Assembly: GCA_910585685.1 (NCBI GenBank)
Contig: CAJUEO010000001.1
Location: 24,520-88,519 of the forward strand
Direction of reading: 5' to 3'
DNA length: 64,000 nucleotides
DNA from: an uncultured Christensenella sp.
GTDB taxonomy: Bacteria > Bacillota > Clostridia > Christensenellales > Borkfalkiaceae
Shown piece after piece: positions 42,435-57,400 of the stretch. A program made the translations under genes and the position numbers. A model generated the notes under the pieces. It saw only the letters and a list, made by a program, of their open reading frames with translations, was not told the DNA's origin and ran no database searches. How positions within the stretch are numbered: position 1 is the stretch's first letter; the number at the start of each line of letters is the position of its first letter.

Positions 42435-45400
42435 ATGAGAAACTTTAGAAAATTACACAGATTAAATCTTTTGTGGGTTACGATTCTTTTCGTAACGCTT
42501 GCTGCTACGCTGACTTCGGCGTTAGCGGTTTACTTCAACAGAAATTCTGTGAATTCGAACGGTATGGCTTACGCCCAGGCGGAAGCTCGTTCGGATGAAA
42601 ATAATAACGGAGTAGACTACGAGCTTTCGCTCGCGGCAGATTCGTCGCGCGCTACGCCCGTTCAGTTGAATCAAATAGGAGACTTCGTTATTTCCGGCAA
42701 CGTATTGTCGGGCATCAGCTCTCAGGGTTTTGCAAAGCTTGCGTCGGGTGGCGTAACACCTACAAGTAACAGCGAAATTAAAGTCGACTTTGCTGTCGCT
42801 ATACCCAATTCCGTTACGTCGATTAACGCCGGCGCTTTCTCGGGATGTTCGACAATGGTTACAATCGCGCTTCCCTTCGTCGGCGGTTCGGCTACGGCGA
42901 CCTCGGCTTCGGCGTCGACTTTGTTCGGTTACATATTCGGTACTACAAGCTATACCGGCGCTACGTCTATAACGCAGTATTATAACGGAAGCAGCACCGC
43001 AAGATACTATATTCCCAACAAATTGACATCGGTAAGAATTACCGGCGGTACCGTGCATTTCGGTGCTTTTTATGGTTGCAGATATATTACAAGCGTATTT
43101 GTCGGTGCTAACGTAACTTCTATTGGAGAAAGAGCTTTCCAGGGTTGTAGTGCACTCACAAATATTTCTATTGATAACGGTATAACGTCAATAGGTGCTT
43201 CTGCGTTTGTAAGAACGGCTATCACAAGCATTAGCATACCTTCAAGCGTTAAGCAAATTGGCGAAGGTGCGTTTAACAATGTTACAACATTGAGTGCTGT
43301 ATTGATTACAGATTTAAATGCATGGGTAGCTATTCAATTTGCAAATGCGTCGGCTAACCCTTTATCGGTAGCAAATTCGCTTCGTCTTAATAATACCGAG
43401 GTTGTAAACGCTACGCTGACAACTGCTACAGTTATAAATAATTTTGCCTTCTATCATTATACAAAACTTCAAAAAATCACAATTCCCGGTACTGTAAAAA
43501 CTATCGGTTTTTCTGCGTTTAACGGATGTACAAATCTTACTAATCCGGCAATCCCTACTTCGGTCACTTTAATTGACGAACATGCGTTTGAAGAATGTAC
43601 CAGCATTACCGCTATAACTGTTCCCGACAGTACTGCGGCAAATCAAACCAAAACGATTAAGGACTCTGCATTTAATAAATGTAACTCGTTAACTTCCGTA
43701 CATATCGGTAAAGAAGTAACAACAATAGGTAAGGGCGCTTTTGCAGGCTGTACTTCCGTTGCTGAGATGACATTGCCTTTTGTCGGTTCCTCGGCAAGCG
43801 CAACTTCTGCCTCAAACTCTGATACGGCTTCAACGCTGTTCGGTTGGATTTTCGGATCTACTTACTATGTTGACGGAACGGAAATCAGTCAATATTATAG
43901 TTCGAGTGCTTCTGCGAAATATTATATCCCGTCAACTTTGAAAAAACTTACAATTACGGGAAACACAGCGGCAAACGTAAGATTAAATTACGGCGCATTA
44001 TCAAATATGACAATGCTCACGGAAGTAATAATTGAGGACGGCGTTAATTATATCTACGATTCGACATTACGCGGCTGTTCAAATATTACCAATTTAACAA
44101 TTCCGTTTGTAGGTTATGTAAAAACTGCGACGTCTCCTTCAACGACAACGGTGTTCGGTTATATATTCGGCGCTAGTAGCTATACGGGCGGTCGTCAGAT
44201 AAATCAAATTTATAACTCCTCAAATAACTCTGTAAACTACTATATTCCCACTGGACTTACAACTGTAACAGTAACCGGCGGTAACATTTTGTACGGAGCA
44301 TTCTATAATTGCAGCATGATTGAAGAAATTACGCTTCCTGAAAGAGCGTATAATTATGCTACTATATACGATAAGGCATTTTTTGGATGTACGGGAATTA
44401 CAGAAGTAGAGATACCTGCTTATTTTACGTCTATTAACACAAGCGCTTTCCAAAATTGTTCTAACCTGAATAAAATAATTCTTCCTCAGGGTGTAACAAC
44501 TTTTGGTAGTGCGGTATTTACTGGTTGTACGGCTCTTACCGGTGTTTATATAAGCGATATAAATGCTTGGGCAAAGATTACATTCTCCGATGCAAATGCA
44601 AATCCCTTGACATTTGCGCACAACTTGTACCTCAATGACGCACTTGTAACAAATGTAACTTTGACAACTGCAACCAAAATAAGTAATTATGCTTTTTATG
44701 GCTATGACAAAATTACAAATATAACTATTCCTACAAGCGTATCGTCTATAGGTAATTACGCGTTCTATAATTGTGTCAATCTTGGTGATATAAATGTACC
44801 GAACGCTTCCTCAATAGGTACATATGCGTTCTATGGCTGTTCATCTATTGAAAAAGTAATTATAGGAAGCACAACTTCGAGTATTGGTGATTCTGCCTTC
44901 TCGCATTGTAGCGGTATTACCGAAATGACATTGCCTATTATCGGTAATTCGCGTTTAACATCATCAAATACCAGTGTTAACAGCTTATTTGGTTTCATAT
45001 TTGGTACTTCTTCTTATGAAGGCGGCACGGCAATAACGCAGCAGACCAACAGCTCCTCCAATTCAAGAACGTTCTATATTCCTTCTGGACTTAAGACTCT
45101 CACTATAACGACAACTACTATATTGAGCTACGGTGCGTTCTACAACTGCACTATGCTTGAAAAAATTACGTTGCCCGATACATTGAGAACGATAAATCAA
45201 GACGTTTTCCGCGGCTGTTCCGCACTTAAAGAAATACATATCAACAGCTTGGCTAATTATAGCTCGATCTCATTCGGTTCGGCAACTGCAAGCCCCTTCA
45301 ACGGTAACGAGGCTTATTTATATATAGGAAATAGCGACACACCTGCTACCGAACTCAATATAACGGGTACTTCAACGGTTTCAAGCTATGCTTTCACATA

Positions 45401-48400
45401 TTATAACCATCTTACAAGCGTAGATTTTGCAGATGACATAACAACAATCAATACTTATGCGTTTGACAATTGTGCTTCGCTTAAAACGGTTTATTTCGGC
45501 AATGCGCTCAGAACTATAGGTTCATATGCGTTTAGAAATACTGTTCTTGAAACTATAGAGCTTCCCGGCAGCTTGACTTCGATTCAGAGCAATGCATTCG
45601 AAAACAATAAAAGATTGTCAAAAGTAACAATTGATAACGGTGCCGGGCTCAATATTGCAGCAAACGCATTTTTGAACTGTAATAACATAAACGAAGGGTT
45701 AAGCATATCTTCGGTTGAAAACTGGATGGGCAATACCACGTTTGGTAACGAGTATTCCAACCCGTTGGTGTATGCAGGCAAGCTTTATCTCAACGACGAG
45801 CTTATGTCAACCCTGTATATAGACATGGTAGCGACAATCAAGAATTATTCATTCTATGGTTGTACTTCTATTAGAACCATTTATGTCTATGACAATGTAA
45901 GAACTATTGAAGCTAACGCATTCAAAAACTGTACGAACGTAACTACAGTTTATGACCTTTCGGGTCCGGCGTCAGGTTCAACGCCTACGCCTACGCGCCT
46001 TAATATAGTTAGAGGTAGCGAAACAAACGGTTTCATTGCCGCATATGCAAGATTTGTATATGTTACAGAAGATGGCGGCACCGGCTCGACCGTGGTAACG
46101 TTCAACGGCTATCAGTTCACGCGTGAAGGTAATGTATGGTATCTCTTCGGATATATCGGAAATGAAAAGAATCTTGTTCTTCCTACAGCTTCTCAAGCTT
46201 CTGCAAACTTGGGCGGCGCAACGACTTATGTAATTGCTGAATACGCATTTAACACGCTTGAAATAACAAGCGCAGTTGTTCCCACTGCGGTTACAAGTAT
46301 AGGAATAGGCGCTTTCGGCGGCTGTACAAACCTTGTATCGTTGTCTCTGCCGTTTGTAGGACAAAACGCAACGGTGGGTGCTTCGGCAAACTCGCTTTTC
46401 GGCTACATTTTCGGCACGATAAGTTATACGGGCGGAACGGCAGTAGCGCAGAAGTGGAGTTCTTCATCGAGCCACACCGCAACGTATTATATCCCTTCAA
46501 CTTTGAGAGAAGTAACTATAACCGGCAACAGAGCTGCTATAATGTACGGTTCGTTCTACGGCTGCTCAATGCTTACCAAAATAGCATTCCCTACAACCGG
46601 AGTAACCGTAATCAATGATTACGCGTTCTATAACTGTAGCTCTCTCGAGGCGTTCAATGTGCCTAATACGGTATCTACTATATCCACTTATGTATTTACC
46701 AACTGTTCGTCATTGACTGAATTAAGCTTCGGTTCAATGCTTACCAGTATAGGTGCAAACACTTTTACCGGTTGTGCAAACGTTAGAGAAGTATATATAA
46801 CTAATCTTTTGCATTGGTGTTCCAATATCAATTTCAACAACACACAGACTTCTAACCCTCTTGCAAACGGAGTGGCAGGTCTGTACCTTAACAACGGCTT
46901 AGTAACCGATTTAAAGGGCGTAGCTTCGCTTTCGACCGTGCAGCCCTACGCATTCTACGGTTACAACCATTTTGTCAACCTCACAATTCCCAACACGATG
47001 ACCAAAATAGGTACTCGTGCATTCCAAAATTGTGCAAATCTTAAATTCCTTACAGTCAACGGCTCGGCATCGGGTGTAATTGATACCTATGCGTTCTTTG
47101 GCTGTACTTCGCTTGCAACTTTGGAAATTAAAAACGGCGTAACCACAATCGGTAACTACGCTTTCCAAAACAACACTTCACTTTCAACAATTACCCTTGC
47201 CGCAGTGACAAGTATCGGCACGGGCGCTTTCCAGGGCGCAAGCACACTTTCAACTATTGACTTCGGCACCGCGCTTACAACAATAAACCCCAACGCGTTT
47301 ATGAATTGTACCTCGCTTGCAGAAGTTGCTATTCCCACTACGGTAACAAATATGGGTTCAGCTTCATTCGGCGGCTGTACCGCGCTTGAAAAATTGACCC
47401 TTGCTTTCCTCGGAAACACCCCGACGGACAGCAATACTTTGGGCTACATTTTCGGAAATACCGCGGTTTCCGGCCTCACTTATGGCGTAACTCAATCCAC
47501 TTCATATCAGCTTCCCCTGTCGTTAAAGACTGTTATAGTTTTGGGCGGCAATATCCCTAATTACGCTTTTAAGGGCGCTAATTCCCTTACAAGCATAACT
47601 CTTCCCAGAGTAAACTTAATTGGTACTCAGGCATTATACGGCTGCTCTGGCATAACCGAAATTGTGCTTCCCACAGGAATAACCACCTTCCAAAGCAATG
47701 CGTTCTATGGAACGACAGGGTTAGAGAAGGTGTATTATGATGGAACGTTGCAGACTTGGGTAGGCAGAAGCTTTGCAGACGGCCCTTCAAACCCTTTGAA
47801 TAACAATAAGGCAATATTGTATATCAATGACGAAGCAGTAGAAGATTTATCTGCAATAACAGCAAATACAGCTATACAGAACTATGCGTTCTACGGGTAT
47901 GGCGGCTTTACCGGCGACTTTGAAATACCCGGTACAATAACCTCGATAGGCACGGCAGCATTCTATGACAACAAGTTTACAACCTTAAACGTAATCTGCG
48001 CAGCTAATGCCACAATCAACAATCAGGCATTCTATAACTGTAGATTGTTGACAGAAGTCACAACGAGTACCAATATCCGCTATATAAATGCAGAAGTATT
48101 CCGCGGCTGCGTGGCACTTCAATCGATGGATTTGGGTCACGTAGGTTATGATAGAAATAACGAATTTAATAATAATAACGGTGATTTTGGCTTCTGGTTC
48201 GGCACAAGCAACCCCGGTACGGGTTTCTATGCTGCAGGTCAGCATTCAACTTGGTATCTTCCTATATCGCTTACCGATATAACGATACGTGGTGGATATT
48301 TACATTACCAAGCATTCAGAAATTGCCAATATATTAAAAGTATAAACGTAGTTGCAACGAGTTCGACATGGATTCGTTCCAATACGTTCCAAGGTTGTAC

Positions 48401-51400
48401 ACGCCTTACGGACATAGTATTACCGGCAAGCCCTATACAATATATTGAAAGTATGGCATTCTATCAATGCGGAAGTCTTGTAAATATGACTCTGCCTTTT
48501 GCAGGATATTATATTTCACAATCTGGTACAGATGAATATAATTTGTTTGGTTGGATTTTTGGTACAAGTTCATATTCTGGAGCAAGTATATGCTATCAAA
48601 ACTATAATAATGGCGGTGAGAATCCTGTATGTTATCCTTATATCAATACAAGTATAAATGGTAGTTATGAAAGACCATATTATATTCCCAACAGTCTTAG
48701 AAAGATAACTATACTCGGCGGAAACGTTGCGTATGGAACGTTCAGTAACCTTGTAAATGTAAGAGAGATAAATCTACCGAACACATTCAAAACAAGTGAT
48801 GGCAATACTCAATATTTGAGATATACTTTCTACGGCTGTAGAAATCTTGAAAAGGTATATATTCCTACAACTACAATACAGTATATAACTGGTTATACGT
48901 TCTATGGATGTTTCAATCTTAAAGATGTAACTTTACCGTTCATTGGTTATCAAAGGAATTCAACGTCAAATAGTAACAATCAAAGGTTCGGTCGTGCATT
49001 CATTAATGCATATTATAACAATTCGTACACGCCCGATAGCTATTTTTATACTGACGTAAACGGTTGGCGTATACCCAAGACGTTGGAGAAGATAACGATA
49101 CTTGGAAACAGTAATATATATGCAAGTGCGTTTGACGGACTTAAAAACGTAAAGGAAATTAATTTAGCAAATCCTTATAACGACACAAAGATATATGACT
49201 ATGCGTTCAGAAACTGTACTTCGCTTGAAAGCATAACTATCCCCAACGGCTTTAAAACTATAGGTAACTATGCTTTCCAAAATTGTTCTGCTATAACAGA
49301 AGTATTTACCGACAGTTTATCTGTCTGGCAGGAAAAGAACTTCCTCAACTTCGAGGCAAATCCCCTGCACCTCGGCGCAGAGTTTAAAATATTGACGGAC
49401 GGAGAGTACGTCACATTAGAGGGTGATTTTACCGTTTCTACTGAAATTGACAAAGTAGGTAGCTACACCTTTGCAGGATACAACTATATCACAAGCTTAA
49501 CTGTGCCCGACGGTATAAAAACGGTGGGCGCCGGTGCGTTTGCGGGGTGCGGCGTAATCGAATCCGTGCGCTTCGGCAAAGATCTCACTTCGGTAGGAAG
49601 CGACGCGTTCTTAGACGATTACTCCATATCGCAGGTTTTTGCGGCGGACATTGTTTCCTGGGCTAAAATTGATTTCGGCAACCCCACCGCAAACCCCATG
49701 TACTACCCTTGCGGACTTATTTTGGGCAACGATGAAATTATCGAGCTTGTTTTGCCCAACAGAGCCGACGTTACCAAGGTGGGCAGCTATGCGTTTACAA
49801 ACTGCATAATGCTTGCAAACATTGTAATTCCCGACTCGGTAAACACAATAGGCGTCGGCGCCTTCTACGGTTGCAGCGGCTTAGAGAGCATAACTCTGCC
49901 CTTTGTAGGCGACTCTAAGTCTGCAACTACGGCTTCCAAAACTACGGTATTCGGTCACGTATTCGGCAGCTCGAACTATATGGGCAGCATTGCCGTAAAT
50001 CAGAGTGTAGGCACATATTACATACCCGAGCTTTTGACGTACGTCAACATCACGGGCGGAAACATACTCGACAACGCCTTCTACGGCTGCAGTATGCTTA
50101 CCGAAATTATATTGCCTGAAAAAACTCAAAGCGTAAACACAATAGGTGCTTCGGCATTCTACGGCTGTACGGGTCTGTCCGAAATTACTATTCCCGGTTC
50201 AATCAACCGCATCAACAACAACGCTTTCCAAAACTGTAACAATATCGAAGTAGTAAACATAAGCAATCTTGCTAACTGGATTACTATGACCTTCGGCAAT
50301 ATGTATTCCAGCCCCTTAAACAGCGGAGCCGAGCTTTGGGTCAGCGGTCAAATGCTTGTCGACCTTGTAGTTCCCGACAGCGTAAGCACGATAGGCGCTT
50401 ACGTCTTCTACGGTTGCACTTCTATTCAAACCGTTGAAATTCCTTCCAGCGTAACTTCCATTGGTGCAGGCGCATTCGGCTACAACACGGGAATTGTCGA
50501 AATATATATTCCCGCTACCGTTACAAGTATGGGCGGCAGCGTGTTTGTCGGCTGCACAAATCTTGAAACGCTAACCGTGCCCTTTATCGGCGCTTCCGCT
50601 TCGGACGGCAATACCTTCGGCTATATTTTCGGCAATACCGCAATCGAAGGGCTTACCTACGGCGTAGGTCAGCAGTCCAACGGCAATGTCAACTATCAAT
50701 TGCCGGTATCCCTCAAAAACGTAACCGTGCTTGGCGGCAATATCCCCAACTTCTCATTCAAGGGCGCGCACGAGCTGCAGTCCGTTGTTTTGCCCAACAC
50801 TTCAACTATCGGTCAGCAGGCTCTCTACGGCTGCTCGGGCATAACAGAAATAACTATACCTTCTGCTGTTTCTTCCTTCCAAAGCAATGCGTTCAACGGC
50901 ACAAGCGGTTTGGAAAAGGTATATTATGACGGCACGCTGCAGAGTTGGGTAGGCAGAAGCTTTGCAGACGGCAATTCCAACCCGTTAAATAACAATAAAG
51001 CAATATTGTATATCAATGACGAAGCGGTAACGGATTTATCGGCATTAACAGCAAATACAGCTATACAGAACTATGCGTTCTACGGGTATGGCGGCTTTAC
51101 CGGCGACTTTGAAATACCCGGTACAATAACCTCGATAGGCACGGCAGCATTCTATGACAACAAGTTTACAACCTTAAACGTAATCTGCGCAGCTAATGCC
51201 ACAATCAACAATCAGGCATTCTATAACTGTAGATTGTTGACAGAAGTCACAACGAGTACCAATATCCGCTATATAAATGCAGAAGTATTCCGCGGCTGCG
51301 TGGCACTTCAATCGATGGATTTGGGTCACGTAGGTTATGATAGAAATAACGAATTTAATAATAATAACGGTGATTTTGGCTTCTGGTTCGGCACAAGCAA

Positions 51401-54400
51401 CCCCGGTACGGGTTTCTATGCTGCAGGTCAGCATTCAACTTGGTATCTTCCTATATCGCTTACCGATATAACGATACGTGGTGGATATTTACATTACCAA
51501 GCATTCAGAAATTGCCAATATATTAAAAGTATAAACGTAGTTGCAACGAGTTCGACATGGATTCGTTCCAATACGTTCCAAGGTTGTACACGCCTTACGG
51601 ACATAGTATTACCGGCAAGCCCTATACAATATATTGAAAGTATGGCATTCTATCAATGCGGAAGTCTTGTAAATATGACTCTGCCTTTTGCAGGATATTA
51701 TATTTCACAATCTGGTACAGATGAATATAATTTGTTTGGTTGGATTTTTGGTACAAGTTCATATTCTGGAGCAAGTATATGCTATCAAAACTATAATAAT
51801 GGCGGTGAGAATCCTGTATGTTATCCTTATATCAATACAAGTATAAATGGTAGTTATGAAAGACCATATTATATTCCCAACAGTCTTAGAAAGATAACTA
51901 TACTCGGCGGAAACGTTGCGTATGGAACGTTCAGTAACCTTGTAAATGTAAGAGAGATAAATCTACCGAACACATTCAAAACAAGTGATGGCAATACTCA
52001 ATATTTGAGATATACTTTCTACGGCTGTAGAAATCTTGAAAAGGTATATATTCCTACAACTACAATACAGTATATAACTGGTTATACGTTCTATGGATGT
52101 TTCAATCTTAAAGATGTAACTTTACCGTTCATTGGTTATCAAAGGAATTCAACGTCAAATAGTAACAATCAAAGGTTCGGTCGTGCATTCATTAATGCAT
52201 ATTATAACAATTCGTACACGCCCGATAGCTATTTTTATACTGACGTAAACGGTTGGCGTATACCCAAGACGTTGGAGAAGATAACGATACTTGGAAACAG
52301 TAATATATATGCAAGTGCGTTTGACGGACTTAAAAACGTAAAGGAAATTAATTTAGCAAATCCTTATAACGACACAAAGATATATGACTATGCGTTCAGA
52401 AACTGTACTTCGCTTGAAAGCATAACTATCCCCAACGGTTTTAAAACTATAGGTAACTATGCTTTCCAAAATTGTACCTCACTGTCCGAAGTCGATTTCG
52501 GTACGGGTATAACCGCAATCGGTAACGACGCGTTCTATAACACAAGAATTTTAAATCTTGTAATTCCCGACAACATAGTTACAATCGGCAACAACGCATT
52601 CCGCGAAATACCCAGCATGCAAACTGTTGTTATGGGTTCGGGAGTGACAACGGTCGGTACAAACGCGTTCAACGGCTGTTCTAAAATTACCCAAGTTATG
52701 GTTGACGATATCAGAGATTGGGTTAAAATCAATTTCGGCGACGGATATGCAAACCCGTTGTTCTATAACGGTACGTTACTCGAGTGGACGGGTGAATATA
52801 CCGACGACGAGGGTACGGTAAAAGAGTACGCCGCAATAGTCGACCTTGTCTTGCCCGAGGGCGTAACAGCAATAGGAAATTACAATTTCTACAACTACTC
52901 GCATTTAGAAAGCATTACGCTTCCTACATCGCTTCAATCTATAGGTACGCAGGCGTTCTACGGCTGTAGCGCACTTAACGGAGTTAAAATTTCCGATATG
53001 AGAAAGTGGGCGGAAATGACGTTCAGCGCGTACACTTCCAATCCTCTTTCAAACGGTGCAAAGCTCTATCTTTTGGACGCAGAAAGCGGAAAATACAACC
53101 TTGTAGAGCATCTCGTTATCGACGATGAAACTACAAAAATCGGTAACTTTGCTTTCTATAACTGCACGTCGCTTGTTTCGGTAACTATCGGTTCGGCTGT
53201 ACAGTCGATAGGCTCGCAGGCGTTCAACGGCTGCAATATGCTTACTACGGTTACGGTTCCTACAAACGTAACCTCAATAGGCAGTGCGGCTTTCTCGGGC
53301 TGCTCGCGTTTGGAAAGCATTACATTGCCCTTTACCGGTAATTCCGCAACGGCTACCGGGCAAAACGCGCTGTTCGGATATATCTTCGGTACAACTTACT
53401 TTACCGATTCGGCGCCTGTAACTCAGTACTACTCGCAGAGCCAGACTGTCGGCTATTTCCTGCCTATGTCGCTCAAAGATGTTACAATTACGGGTACCGT
53501 CGATTCCGAAGGCGCTGCTACGGGTAAAATCTCCGGTTACGCATTCTATAACTGTTCTATGTTTACAAACATTACAATAGGCGAAGGCGTAGCTACTATC
53601 GAACAGTATGCATTCAACAACTGTTCGGGTCTTACAAGTATTTCAATGCCTACAAGCGTTAAGTCAATTCAAGTTAACGCATTCACGGGTTGCAGCAATA
53701 TTCAAGACGTAAATATTACTAATCTTGCCGATTGGATGAGTATTTCGTTTGGTAACGCTTACGCTAACCCTCTTGCTAACGGTTCAAGACTTACGCTTAA
53801 CGACACGCCCATAATTAACCTTGAAATACCTCAAGAAGCTAAAATTATAAACGATTACGCATTCTATTCCTATAATTGGCTTGAGTCTGTATCTGTACCT
53901 ACGCTTGCCGAAGGTCAGACAATGAGCCTCGCTACAATAGGTAAATCGGTATTCCAGAACTGTCTTAACCTTAAATCGGTTGTTTTGCCCGAAACTGTAA
54001 ACACAATCGGCACAACCGTATTCAGCGGATGCACAAGCTTACATTCAATTACCGCTCCGTTTGTCGGTGCTTCTAAAACTACAACTTCCGCGGCTGCTAA
54101 TATGATGTTCGGTTATCTTTTCGATACCGTTTACTACGCAGGCAGCACCGAAGTTATGCAGTCGCATGACGGCACCACAATGACAAGATACTACATTCCC
54201 GATTCGCTTCGCAACGTTACTATTCTCGGTGGTAATGTTCTTCGCGGTGCGTTCTACGGTTGCAGTATGCTTGAAACAATAGTTCTGCCAGAGTCGCTTA
54301 CGTCTATCGGCGTTGACGCGTTCCGTGAGTGCAGTAGCCTTAAGAACTTGACGATACCTTTCGTAGGAAGCTCTAAAACCGCTAAAACAGCTTCAACAAC

Positions 54401-57400
54401 AACTTTGTTCGGCTGGATTTTCGGTACTGCTTCATACAGAAACGGTACGCCCATTATGCAGACCTTTAACGGTACTGACTTCACAACATATTACATACCT
54501 GCAAATCTTACAAGTGTGACCGTGCTTGGCGGTAACATCCTTTATGGTGCGTTCTATGGCGTGGATATGATTACTACGGCTAATTTGCCCGAACAGACCA
54601 GTGAAATTAATACAATTGGCGATTATGCGTTCTACAACTGTATCACACTTTCTACAATAGCTATTCCCAACTGCTTTACGGAGATTGGCGCTCATGCATT
54701 TGAAAATTGTGCAAATCTGCTTGCAGTTACAATGGGTATAGGGGTGACCGACGTCGGTGAAGACGCGTTCAAGGAGGCAGCAAACGTTAAAAACGTGTAC
54801 ACTTCCGACCTACCTTCGTGGAGTGCGATAGACTTTGCCAACGGAGAGGCAAATCCGCTTTATTACGGTGCGGACCTCAAACTTGCAGGTCAAATTGTTA
54901 CAGAACTTGTTCTTACAAACGAGGAATCAAAGGTTGGTTCGTATAGCTTTATTAACTACAGACATTTGACGAATGTCAAGCTCGGTAGCAACGTGCAGTC
55001 GGTTGGTAACAATGCGTTTGAAAACTGTATCAATGTCAAGACTGTAGATATCGTTGCCGGAACAGTTGGCGATTACGCATTTGCAGGTTGCGAAAACCTT
55101 GTAAGCGTTAAACTTGGCGCTGAGGTAAGTCGCGTCGGAGAGAATGCATTTGCAGGCTGCGGTAAAATTGCCGATATGGCTTTACCTTTTGTAGGAGAGT
55201 CAACTGCTGCTACGGGAGAAAATGCATTATTCGGTTACATTTTCGGCAAAACTCAGTATGCAGGCGGAAAGCTTGTTAAACAAGTTTACTCGTCTACGGG
55301 TAGCGTTGACTATTATATACCCGAGTCTCTTACGAATCTTACGGTTTACGGTGGGGAAATTAAGGACGGCGGTCTGTACGGGTGCGATATGCTTACCAAT
55401 GTATCGCTTGTCGAAGTCACGGGAATAGGAGATAAGGCGTTCTTTAATTGTAGCTCTATCCCTGAAATCGTTATTCCCAACACTGTAGAGTCTGTCGGAA
55501 ACTCGGCGTTTGAAGGCTGTACTGAACTTGACGACGTATTTATTAATGATATTTCAAGCTGGCTTTTGATAGATTTTGCTAATGCTCAGGCTAACCCTCT
55601 TGCAACAGCAACTAATCTTTGGTTGCTTAATGCGGAGACCGACAGTTACACTATTGTTGAGAGCTTGAATGTTCCTTCGTCAATTACCGAAATTAAGGCA
55701 TACGCGTTCTATAACTATAAATTATTAAAATCTACAACCATGCACGCTAATGTTACCAAGTTTGGTACGCACGCATTCTATGGTTGCGATAATATCAAAG
55801 ACGTACACATTGCGAATATAAATTCATGGAGTTCTTCAAGTTTTGCCGACCTTTCATCCAATCCTTTGAGTAATAGCGCAGCTCTTCATGTAAACGGCTC
55901 GTTAATGGAGGTTGTAACATTCTCAACCGATTCAGGACTTACAGCTATAAGCAATTATGCTTTCTATGGATGCACGTCTTTCACGAGAATTACCGTTTCC
56001 GGTGGAATAGCGATTGGTCTTGGAGCATTTGGTGCGTGTAGCGGACTTACGGAAATTGCTGTTTCGTTTATTGGCTCGTCAATTGACGCAACAAGTGCTT
56101 CTGCCAATACGTTGTTTGGTTATATCTTCGGTACGGAAGAAAACGAAAGCAGTGTTCCCGTTGAACAATATTATTCTGATACGGAAAGTGTAACTTACTA
56201 TATTCCTAAAAAACTTAAAACCGTATATGTAAACAGCGGTGTCGTTCTCTATGGTGCGTTCTATGGCTGTGATATGCTTACTACAATTACTTTGCCGCAG
56301 AATTTGACATCTATAGGTGCTAAAGCATTCTATAATTGCAATTCATTAACGGAAATTGTAATTCCCAGAAGTGTAACGTCCATAGGTTCACAGGCGTTCT
56401 ACGGTTGCGAGAGTATCGGCAGAGTAACAACATCGTTCCTTACGGAATGGCTTGCAATTGAGTTTGCAGACGCAACAGCTAACCCTCTTAGCGTTGGTGC
56501 CGATCTTTGGTTGGATACAATTCCTACCGATGATATAATTATTCCTGACAGTGTAGAGGAAATTAAAGATTACGCATTCTATGGTTGTACTTCAATCACA
56601 GGCGTAACAATAGGAAATTCAGCTTCCCTTACTTCTATAGGAAATGAAGCGTTCTATAATTGTTCAAATCTTACTACTGTTTCAATAGGTAGCACAGTAA
56701 CTTCGATTGGTGCTAGAGCGTTTGCGCATGAGTATGAAGAAGGCTCTGAAATAAGCTCTTCACTCAATAGCTTGACTCTCGGTTCCGAAGTCGCAAGTAT
56801 CGGTAGAGATGCGTTCTACGGTTGTGCTAATCTTGGAGCAATATTTATTGACGATTTGAATAAGTGGATTCAAATTGCATTTGAAAATCCTACGGCAAAC
56901 CCGTTGTATTATTTTGGTGTTCTTAATGTTAATTCCGTTCCTGTAATAGATTTGGAAATTGATGCAGAATCTATTAGCGCATATGCGTTCTATAATAACA
57001 GAGAAATTAGAAGCATTACATTGTCCGAAGCAGTGACCTCAATTGGAACAGAGGCGTTCTACGGCTGTAGAAACCTTATTAAGGTAGTAAATAACAGTGC
57101 TTTGACATTGAAGGCTCAAAGCGAGGAACACGGATATGTAGCATACTATGCATTGGTAATTACAGACTCCGAAACCGAAAATAACACAAAAGTTATTGAC
57201 GACTATACGTTCATGTTGAACAACGGAGATTGGTACCTTACTGCATACAACGGCAATGAAAGTGATTTGTCCTTGCCTTCAGGCAACGCTCTCACAGAGG
57301 CAGGCATTACCACTTATGCTATTTATCAGTATGTATTCGATAGAGTAAATACAATTACTTCGGTTGTAATACCTGACTGTGTAACAGCTATCGGTAATAA

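Noticed and set aside
47985..48245. Two identical minus-strand 86-codon frames (here and 51174-51434) that look like a duplicated small gene
   Set aside because: They are antisense parts of the near-identical 1.43-kb repeat and lack ribosome-binding sites. Identity follows from the repeat.
47857..52475. Near-identical block considered as an insertion sequence or composite transposon
   Set aside because: There is no transposase and no terminal inverted repeats, and both copies continue the host reading frame and the LRR code.
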